From Fidelibacterota bacterium (GTDB lineage Bacteria > Pseudomonadota > Alphaproteobacteria > Rhodospirillales > Rhodospirillaceae): a stretch of 12,495 nt of DNA. Below are positions 6,757-12,495 of the stretch, piece by piece. The notes below the pieces were generated by a model that was not told the DNA's origin, searched no databases, and saw nothing but the letters and a program-made list of their open reading frames with translations. Location: the NCBI GenBank assembly GCA_947473445.1, contig CANJEU010000023.1, positions 1 through 12,495 on the forward strand. Reading direction: 5' to 3'. The stretch's first letter is position 1. Each line of letters starts with the position of its first letter. A program made the translations under genes and the position numbers.

Positions 6757-7605
6757 ATGATCCACGCATGGACACGATACGTTGTCGCTGCGCTTGCCGT
6801 CCTGGCGAGCGCCGCGGCGAGTGCTGCGGCGCGCGCGGACCAGCCGCGGCGGATCGTGTCCATGAATCTCTGCACCGACCAGATGGCGCTTCTGCTGGTC
6901 GGCCCCGAACGGATAGCTTCGATCAGCTTTCTCGGGGCCGATCCGGCGGAATCACCTCTGGCTCACCTCGCCGTTGGCATTCCGATCAATCACGGACTTG
7001 CCGAGGAAGTTATCGCCGCAAAGCCCGATCTCGTGCTTGCGGGGAAATACACAACCCGGTTTGCAAAGGCGATGCTGACCCGTCTCGGATACAAGGTGGT
7101 CGAAATCGAAAGTCCCGAGACGATCCCGGGCATACACGCGACGCTGACGTCGCTTGCCGCCGTGCTGGGTGCTGAAGCACGCGCGGGCGAATTGCTTGCC
7201 CAGATGGACCGGCGCCTGGCCACGGTGGCCGCGCCCGCGGGCCGGTTTGGCTCGGCGATTGTCTTCGACGCCAATGGCTTTACCGTCGGCCGGCCTGGGC
7301 TTGCCGACGAAGTCATGACGCTGCTTGGCCTCGTCAACAAAGCTCCCGAGCTGGGCATTGGCGCCTACGGCCAAGTCCCGCTCGAGACGATGCTGGCCGC
7401 GCGGCCCGACCGGATTATCAACCTCGTCTATCGGCCCGGTGCCCCGTCCATTGCCAATGCGATCGTCAACCACCCCGCGCTCAGGCACGGCTCAAGAAGC
7501 GGAAAAACGCTTTCCGTCCCCGGACGTCTGCTGACCTGCGGCACGCCGATGATTGCCGAGGCCGCGGAACGGCTGGCGGCATCGCTCGCGGACCCTGCGC
7601 CATGA
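6757..7605 (+). CDS. btuF: Periplasmic cobalamin-binding protein of an ABC importer
   Basis: A 282-residue class III solute-binding protein (BtuF/FepB family, COG0614). The signal peptide is residues 1-27, with a likely cut after AARA. The N-lobe begins PRRIVSMNLCTDQMALLL; HGLAEEVIAAKPDLVLAG (79-96) is the conserved helix-strand motif; the C-lobe has NGFTVGRPGLADEVMTLLGLVN and AARPDRIINLVY. Two cysteines remain in the mature protein, C39 and C261, and might form a disulfide. It has no tryptophan after the signal peptide, unlike E. coli BtuF, whose ligand cleft is rich in aromatic residues. The start is supported by AGGAT at 6746-6750, six bases upstream. It follows btuB by nine bases and overlaps btuC by four (ATGA). 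The ligand is inferred from the operon and riboswitch; cobinamide or another corrinoid is possible. Confidence 0.88.
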   Translation: MIHAWTRYVVAALAVLASAAASAAARADQPRRIVSMNLCTDQMALLLVGPERIASISFLGADPAESPLAHLAVGIPINHGLAEEVIAAKPDLVLAGKYTTRFAKAMLTRLGYKVVEIESPETIPGIHATLTSLAAVLGAEARAGELLAQMDRRLATVAAPAGRFGSAIVFDANGFTVGRPGLADEVMTLLGLVNKAPELGIGAYGQVPLETMLAARPDRIINLVYRPGAPSIANAIVNHPALRHGSRSGKTLSVPGRLLTCGTPMIAEAAERLAASLADPAP

Positions 7606-8624
7606 GTGCCGCCGCGCGCCCCGCATACCGCGAAGTTCGCCCCGGGCTTCTCATCGGTGGCTTAAGCCTCCTCGTCCTGATCTTGACGATCGTCTCGGTT
7701 ATCACGGGCCGCGGGGCCGTGACCGGCGGCCTCGGCGACCTGATCGCCTTGTGGCAGCGCGACGCCGAAACCGCTTGGCTGATCATGAGCCAAGTGCGCG
7801 TTCCGCGAACCCTGCTCGCGCTTCTGGTCGGCGCCTCCTTGGGCCTCTCGGGCGCCGTACTCCAGGGCCTCCTGCGCAATCCGCTCGCCGAACCAGCCTT
7901 GTTGGGGGCGTCAAGCTCGGCGGCGCTGGGCGCCGTCACCGTGTTTTACTTCGGGGCTGGGGGCCTGTCGTATTTACTGCCTGCGGGCGGCATGGCCGGC
8001 ACGCTCCTTGCGACGGCTTTGCTCATCCTCCTTGGGGGTCGCGCGCAAGACACTCTGACGCTCATGCTCGCCGGCGTTGCCATCAATGCGCTGACCGCCG
8101 CGCTCACCTCGCTTGCGCTGAATTTCGCGCCCAGCCCCTACGCGGCGTTGGAAATCGTGTTCTGGATCCTCGGCTCGTTCGCCGATCGCACGCTCGACCA
8201 TGTCTTCATGGCTTTACCTGCGATGATCGTGGGTTGGGTCCTGCTCTTTTCCGTCGGCCGCCCGCTCGATGCGCTCAGCCTTGGTGAAGACACAGCCGCC
8301 ACCCTCGGCTTCGATATGCGCTGGGTAAAACTCCGCGCCGTCCTCGGAACGGCCTTCTGCGTGGGGGCGGCGGTCGCTGTAACCGGCGTCATCAGCTTCG
8401 TTGGGCTTGTGGTTCCGCATCTCATTCGTCCGCTTGTAGGCTACCGCCCCGGACGCCTGCTCCTGCCCAGCATGATCGGAGGCGCGGCCTTGATGCTGGC
8501 CGCCGACATCGGTGTGCGCATGATCCCGACGGCTCTCGAGCTCAAAGTCGGTGTGATCACGGCCCTGATCGGCGCGCCGTTCTTCCTGCATCTCCTTGTC
8601 GTACTCCGGCGGACTCGCCCATGA
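7602..8624 (+). CDS. btuC: Cobalamin ABC importer permease, FecCD/BtuC family
   Basis: A 340-residue polytopic inner-membrane protein that forms, as a homodimer, the translocation path of the cobalamin importer. Hydrophobic helices span the whole length, starting near residue 14, and about ten are expected as in E. coli BtuC. The family motif SGAVLQGLLRNPLAEPALLGAS is at 83-104, FWILGSFADRT at 187-197, and the cytoplasmic coupling region GEDTAATLGFDMRWVK at 228-243, followed by GVISFVGLVVPHLIRPLVG (262-280). The start ATG overlaps the btuF stop as ATGA, and the stop overlaps the btuD start in the same way, so translation is probably coupled and BtuF, BtuC and BtuD are made together. Length is normal for the family (E. 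coli BtuC is 326). Confidence 0.93.
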   Translation: MSAAARPAYREVRPGLLIGGLSLLVLILTIVSVITGRGAVTGGLGDLIALWQRDAETAWLIMSQVRVPRTLLALLVGASLGLSGAVLQGLLRNPLAEPALLGASSSAALGAVTVFYFGAGGLSYLLPAGGMAGTLLATALLILLGGRAQDTLTLMLAGVAINALTAALTSLALNFAPSPYAALEIVFWILGSFADRTLDHVFMALPAMIVGWVLLFSVGRPLDALSLGEDTAATLGFDMRWVKLRAVLGTAFCVGAAVAVTGVISFVGLVVPHLIRPLVGYRPGRLLLPSMIGGAALMLAADIGVRMIPTALELKVGVITALIGAPFFLHLLVVLRRTRP

Positions 8625-9421
8625 CGAAGGCGCCAGCACTTTCGTTGCGTGATGTCGGGGTCTATTTCGGGACGCGCGAAATCCTGAGCGGCATCACGCT
8701 TGATCTTGCGCCCGGCGCCCTCGTTGGCTTGATAGGCCCGAACGGCGCGGGAAAGACGACGCTCCTGCGCGCCTGTGCGTCGCTGGCGCCGTCCTCGGGC
8801 GAGATCGCCTTGCATGCGCGCGCGCTGAAAAGCTGGGAGCCTCGCGCCCGCGCGCGCGCGATTGGATACCTAGCCCAGGAGCGATCCGTCGTATGGCCCG
8901 TAACCACGGCGCGCCTTGTCGCCCTCGGGCGCTTGCCCCACCTCGGACCCTGGGATAGTCCATCACAGGCCGATGACGCTGAAGTGCAGAAGGCGATGGC
9001 CGCGACGGACGTTCTTCACCTCGCCGATCGTCCCGTAACGGAACTCTCTGGCGGAGAACTGACCCGCGTCCTTGTCGCCCGGCTTCTCGCGGGTGCGCCC
9101 GACATATTGCTGGCCGACGAACCTGTTTCGGGTCTCGATCCGGCGCACGCCATGCAGGTGCTGGCCATCTTGCGCGCCCTCGCAGGGCAGGGGCGCACGG
9201 TCGTCGTGGTTCTGCACGATCTGACCCTTGCCGCCCGTTACTGCGACCGGCTCGTCCTCATGGACGCGGGGGCCATCGTCGCGGACGGCGCGCCGCTCGA
9301 CGTTCTCACGCCTGCACATCTCGCACGGTATTACGGCGTAACAGCGGACATAGAAAATCTTCCGGGCGGACCCACCGTTGTGCCGCGCTCTTTGTCCGCC
9401 GGGGACCGCGGCGCGCGCTGA
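8621..9421 (+). CDS. btuD: Cobalamin ABC importer ATP-binding protein
   Basis: A 266-residue ABC ATPase that drives BtuC. All motifs are intact: Walker A GPNGAGKTT (39-47), Q-loop Q86 (YLAQE), signature LSGGE (142-146), Walker B ILLADEP (162-168), D-loop SGLD, and H-loop H199 (VLHD). The sequence ends with a short tail after TPAHLARYYGV, a C-terminal pattern usual for FecE/BtuD-type ATPases. It is the last gene of the operon, with its ATG inside the btuC stop. Its stop is five bases from the stop of the convergent histidine kinase gene, so there is no room for a dedicated terminator between them; transcripts probably run into each other's 3' ends. Confidence 0.93.
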   Translation: MTKAPALSLRDVGVYFGTREILSGITLDLAPGALVGLIGPNGAGKTTLLRACASLAPSSGEIALHARALKSWEPRARARAIGYLAQERSVVWPVTTARLVALGRLPHLGPWDSPSQADDAEVQKAMAATDVLHLADRPVTELSGGELTRVLVARLLAGAPDILLADEPVSGLDPAHAMQVLAILRALAGQGRTVVVVLHDLTLAARYCDRLVLMDAGAIVADGAPLDVLTPAHLARYYGVTADIENLPGGPTVVPRSLSAGDRGAR

Positions 9422-9426
9422 CGGCG

Positions 9427-11133
9427 TTAGCGGCCGTCGGCGGGGAGCAGGAGCTTGCCAGGGAATCGGATCGTGGCGGTCGTGCCGATGCCGACGATGC
9501 TCTCGATCTTCAATTCTCCGCCGAGCAGATCCATATAACGCTTGCAGATCGAAAGGCCGAGGCCCGTGCCTTTGCCGAGGTGTGACACGGCCGGGTTTCC
9601 TTGCAGGAACGGCTCGCCCAGCCGGCGCAGCAATGTCGGTTCGATGCCGGGCCCGCTGTCTTTCACCGAGATGTCGAGCCCATGGCCGGCGCGATAAGTG
9701 GTCCACACCAAGATTTCGCCTTCCGCCGGCGAGAACTTGATGGCGTTTGACAGCAGGTTGATCAGCACCTGGCGGATGAAACGTTCGTCTCCCGAAACCG
9801 GGGGCAGCTGCGCCGGCGTATCTACCGAGATTCGTAAGCCGCGTTGGGTGGCAAGGCCTTGCACGAAGGATGCGGCCGCCGAGACCACGGCGCGAAGATC
9901 GATGGTGTCCTGATGAAGCGGCTGTGCGCCGGACTCGACCTTGGCCATATCGAGAATGTCGTTGACGATATTCAGAAGGTGCTCACCCGAGCGGTGGATG
10001 TGATCGGCGTAAGTGGTGTAGGCGCTTGAGACGGTATCTCCGAGAACCTTGTTCCGGATGATTTCCGAGAACCCCATGATCGCATTCAGTGGTGTGCGGA
10101 ACTCGTGACTCATATGCGCGAGGAACCGGCTCTTAGCCTCGTTGGCCTCTTCGGCGGAGGCCTTGGCCTGCCGCAGAGCGTTCTCGTTCTTCTGGGAATG
10201 GGCGAGCTGACGCAGGATGATGAAGGTGGACGAGCCCATGGCGAGGATAATTATCGTCACCGCAAAAGCGATCTGATTGCGCGTCTGCCTCCAGCCGGCG
10301 AGATAGTCTTTTGCGTCCAGCGTCACCGAGATCGACGCCGAAACGCCCTCAATAGGGATATGCACGGTTATGCCTTGCGCGGCCGGCTGAACGCTTGTGG
10401 TGGCCTCGGCTCTTTGTCCTCTTGCGGTCGGCACATTCGCGTTCGCGGCAATGAGGTTGCCCTCGCCTGTCCACATGGCGATGCGGCCCTGCGCGCCGAC
10501 ATCGAGGGCGCCGAAGTGGTGCGAGAAGTAGCGCGGATTGATAAGCGCGGTGACATATCCGACGACGGCTCCATCCTCCGATTGAACGATATGACCGAGC
10601 GGCAGGCTCCATTCGCCTGGGAAAGGCGTTTCGGGCGAACGGTTCTGATAGAGCGGCCCGAACAGGCGGCCGTTGCCGATGTTTCCCATCTCCTTCAGTG
10701 GCATGTCCCGATAGCGTTCAACGGCGATGGGATAGCTCATGGCGCTCGCGACGCCGCGGTAGTTCGCATCGAAAATCGTGAATACGTAAATGCCGGGCGT
10801 CTGGCGCAATCTTTTGGCCAGTAAATCGTGCAGCGAGCGGTCGTCGATCCCGCCGTGGCCCATCTTATGCTCGTAGAGATCGCTGACGCCTTCAAGCACG
10901 CGGTAGGTTTCGACAAAGGCGCGTGTGGCGTGGGCCTGCGCCGCATTAGCGGCATTGCGGGCCGAGCGCGCCGCCGTATCGACGGCACTATTGTATTGCT
11001 CGGCGAGATAGTAGATGGACGTGGCAACCATGAGCACCGCAAAGCTCATGACCAGCAGAACCGTCGCCAGCCGCAGGCGTTGCAGCGACGGTCCGCTCTT
11101 TTTGAACATCGGGAAGATCGATCGGCGTTTCAC
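9427..11133 (-). CDS. Membrane sensor histidine kinase with extracytoplasmic Cache-like domain
   Basis: A 568-residue inner-membrane kinase. TM1 is near residues 20-43 and TM2 near 286-310. The roughly 240 residues between them have the pattern of a double-Cache (PDC-type) small-ligand sensor: TPGIYVFTIFDANYRG, then GEWSLPLGHIV, then GYVTALINPRYFSHHFGALDVG. After TM2 comes a short coiled segment (312-336), then the HisKA domain with the phosphoacceptor H343 (AHMSHEFRTPLN). HATPase_c follows, with N463 (LINLLSNAIKFS), DSGPGI (492-497) and GKGTGLGLS (520-528). There is no PAS and no receiver domain. The start is GTG 11133, supported by GAGGAA five bases upstream; an ATG eight codons later lacks such a site. 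It follows the REC-HPt gene by 42 bases on the same strand, so the two are probably co-transcribed. The signal sensed is unknown. Confidence 0.93.
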   Translation of the reverse strand: MKRRSIFPMFKKSGPSLQRLRLATVLLVMSFAVLMVATSIYYLAEQYNSAVDTAARSARNAANAAQAHATRAFVETYRVLEGVSDLYEHKMGHGGIDDRSLHDLLAKRLRQTPGIYVFTIFDANYRGVASAMSYPIAVERYRDMPLKEMGNIGNGRLFGPLYQNRSPETPFPGEWSLPLGHIVQSEDGAVVGYVTALINPRYFSHHFGALDVGAQGRIAMWTGEGNLIAANANVPTARGQRAEATTSVQPAAQGITVHIPIEGVSASISVTLDAKDYLAGWRQTRNQIAFAVTIIILAMGSSTFIILRQLAHSQKNENALRQAKASAEEANEAKSRFLAHMSHEFRTPLNAIMGFSEIIRNKVLGDTVSSAYTTYADHIHRSGEHLLNIVNDILDMAKVESGAQPLHQDTIDLRAVVSAAASFVQGLATQRGLRISVDTPAQLPPVSGDERFIRQVLINLLSNAIKFSPAEGEILVWTTYRAGHGLDISVKDSGPGIEPTLLRRLGEPFLQGNPAVSHLGKGTGLGLSICKRYMDLLGGELKIESIVGIGTTATIRFPGKLLLPADGR

Positions 11134-11175
11134 GGCCGTTCCTCAATTCAAGAATCTCGAGCGGCCGCGCGAAGT

Positions 11176-12273
11176 CTAGGTCGCCGCTGGTTCGGCCGGC
11201 TTGGTGCTATATTTATTGATCGCGGCCTTCAGCGCCTTAAACAGCATCTGCCCCATTTCGCCGCCGTCGCCTTCGATCTTCTCGCGCAGCACGGCACGCA
11301 TGGTGTCGATGTGCGCTTTGACGATTTCAAGATTGGCGTCGTCGTGACGGCAGGGCGGTTTGGTCAGCTCGTAAAGCGATTTTCCGAACACCGTGATGAG
11401 CGGATAACCGAACGTGCCGCCCTGACCGCGTAGTTCGTGGGCGATCAGGTTGATCTCGTCGAAGTACGAGGTGCGCTCGCCCGAAATCTGTTTGGCTTCC
11501 GTGACTTGCCGCGACAGGCGATCAAGGAACTGCTTAGCCCAATCGAGGAAGCCGTCCGCCTCGCGTTTCAGCGACGCCTCGGCCGATGCCAGCACATCTT
11601 CCGGCAGCACGAACGGATGGCGCTGGGCGTTCGAGCCCATTTTCTGCTTCAGGTAGTTCGGCAGTTTGAATAGCCAAACATCCGATGGCGCCGCGGGCTT
11701 TTCGACCTTGTCCTTGGCATAGACAATCGTGGCGTGAGACTCATCGGGTTTGCGGCGCTCCATATTTTTCGGCGGACCCGCTTTCGAGCGGCGCCGGCAG
11801 GGGCCGAAATAGTTCTGTGTCGTCACATACTGACGCGGATTGTCGATAATGCGCTGCAGGACCTTGTAGATATTCTCGACCGAGAACGGCTTGGCCATAA
11901 AGTCGGTGACGCCGCGGTCACGGGATTCTTCGACGTTCGCCCTGTCGGCGGCGCCCGACAGCATGATCACCGGCATAAACCGATTAGGCGAGGCTTTGTC
12001 GTCGCGCAGCCACTGCAGCAGGTTCACCCCGCTCACCGGCGACATGATCAGATCGGTAATGACGATATCGATGGGTTCGACGGCGCTGGAAAAGCCCTTC
12101 GAGGTCAACTTCAGGTAATCGACCGCTTCCTTGCCGTTCTTGCAGCGCTGGACGCGCGGAAACCCCATCCTTTTGATGCTGTTGATCAGGATGTCGAGCA
12201 TGTACTCGTTATCTTCCACCACCATGATGGAGATACGGTCGAGGCCCTGGTTTTTTTCGTCTTTATTGATCAT
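11176..12273 (-). CDS. Response regulator with N-terminal REC and C-terminal HPt-like domain
   Basis: A 365-residue soluble signalling protein. The receiver domain (about 12-145) has the acidic pair E20-D21, phosphoacceptor D74 (IVITDLIM), S106 and K128. It is followed by YFGPCRRR, like the FGP-x-RRR motif after some alphaproteobacterial receivers. A roughly 60-residue linker follows. A helical C-terminal region (about 225-350) contains NLIAHELRGQGGTFGYP, whose H279 fits the phosphorylatable histidine of HPt domains (AHxLKG). There is no DNA-binding, GGDEF, EAL or methylesterase domain. I chose ATG 12273, preceded by AGGA four bases upstream of the start; a TTG one codon earlier is possible. 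Being first in the operon with the histidine kinase suggests H343 to D74 transfer, then onward by H279 to another receiver, but the order is inferred. Confidence 0.88.
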   Translation of the reverse strand: MINKDEKNQGLDRISIMVVEDNEYMLDILINSIKRMGFPRVQRCKNGKEAVDYLKLTSKGFSSAVEPIDIVITDLIMSPVSGVNLLQWLRDDKASPNRFMPVIMLSGAADRANVEESRDRGVTDFMAKPFSVENIYKVLQRIIDNPRQYVTTQNYFGPCRRRSKAGPPKNMERRKPDESHATIVYAKDKVEKPAAPSDVWLFKLPNYLKQKMGSNAQRHPFVLPEDVLASAEASLKREADGFLDWAKQFLDRLSRQVTEAKQISGERTSYFDEINLIAHELRGQGGTFGYPLITVFGKSLYELTKPPCRHDDANLEIVKAHIDTMRAVLREKIEGDGGEMGQMLFKALKAAINKYSTKPAEPAAT

Positions 12274-12425
12274 CAAATCCTGTCCGGAGGGGCCCGGAGA
12301 CGCGCGCCATGCTCTTGGAATTATTGAGAACTACCTGAGCGCTCCCACACGCTCAAGGCATAGTTGGCAAAGTGGTCCAGGTACCCCGCAACTACAACCG
12401 TAGATTAACCCGAAGAGGTAAATTC
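12274..12425. promoter_or_regulatory. Upstream region of the signalling operon
   Basis: This region should hold the minus-strand promoter of the REC-HPt/kinase operon. It contains an imperfect hairpin, CCTGAGCG at 12334-12341 with CGCTCAAGG at 12350-12358 (one bulged A, eight-base loop). No T-run follows it on either strand, so it is more likely an operator or chance dyad than a terminator. I could not find a convincing -35/-10 pair or an EcfG-type GGAAC element. Confidence 0.3.
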
Positions 12426-12495
12426 TTGATCAATTACGGGGCGATACAGGCACTAAAGGTCGCCGAATCCACGTTCCCGCCCGAAAGCACGACCG
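12426..12495 (+). CDS. Possible start of a gene running off the right edge (weak)
   Basis: A TTG codon at 12426 is preceded by AGAGG seven bases upstream, and the frame stays open for 23 codons to the window end (INYGAIQALKVAESTFPPES after the first residue). The spacing is right for a real ribosome binding site, and the position would make the gene divergent from the signalling operon. The fragment is too short to recognise, and the TTG start lowers confidence. Confidence 0.25.
   Translation, partial: MINYGAIQALKVAESTFPPESTT

Noticed and set aside
10105..10824. Plus-strand open frame of 239 codons opposite the histidine kinase
   Set aside because: The kinase on the minus strand has all catalytic motifs; this is an antisense shadow.
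11734..12327. Plus-strand open frame of 197 codons opposite the REC-HPt gene
   Set aside because: Antisense to a receiver domain with intact active-site residues; its product looks like random Arg/Asp/His-rich sequence.

Overview
The window is GC-rich and densely coded, with many overlapping or near-touching genes. It has an alphaproteobacterial look: a DmeF-type cobalt/nickel exporter, a proteobacterial-style cobalamin riboswitch ahead of btuB, and a receiver protein carrying an FGP-x-RRR motif like the one I associate with alphaproteobacterial response regulators. I cannot place it more finely than probable Alphaproteobacteria. Nothing resembles a transposon, phage, integron, CRISPR array, rRNA or tRNA. 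This looks like ordinary chromosome.

Layout. (1) 1-666, minus strand: the first 222 codons of a CDF-family metal exporter of the DmeF type, running off the left edge. (2) 765-3633, plus strand: a stand-alone cytoplasmic molybdopterin oxidoreductase followed 58 bases later by a SAM-dependent methyltransferase that carries a Sec signal peptide. (3) 3643-4354: two small, divergent, very proline-rich genes, one cytoplasmic and highly charged, the other exported. (4) 4420-9421, plus strand: a complete cobalamin uptake operon. It has a cobalamin riboswitch, a long structured leader, btuB (outer-membrane TonB-dependent receptor), btuF (periplasmic binding protein), btuC (permease) and btuD (ATPase); btuF-btuC and btuC-btuD are joined by ATGA stop/start overlaps. 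(5) 12273-9427, minus strand: a two-gene signalling operon, a REC protein with a C-terminal HPt-like domain followed by a membrane histidine kinase with an extracytoplasmic Cache-like sensor. (6) 12274-12495: an intergenic region with one imperfect hairpin and a weak candidate gene start at 12426.

How the genes work together. BtuB would carry cobalamin across the outer membrane with TonB energy supplied from elsewhere. BtuF would capture it in the periplasm and BtuCD pump it inward, while the riboswitch shuts expression off when cobalamin is abundant. The cobalt exporter at the left edge is thematically related (cobalt and cobalamin homeostasis) but is separated by four unrelated genes. In the signalling operon, neither protein has a DNA-binding or enzymatic output domain, so both probably feed a phosphorelay with partners elsewhere.

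The most interesting structure not covered by a gene is the 188-base leader between the riboswitch and btuB. It contains several perfect or near-perfect complementary segments. One is a 9-base arm that ends one base before the btuB start codon and covers most of its Shine-Dalgarno sequence, with a strong bulged hairpin nested inside it. I found no convincing wholly new multi-gene system. The best leads are this leader, the exported methyltransferase, the REC-HPt protein with its cognate-looking kinase, and a BtuF with no tryptophan in its mature part.
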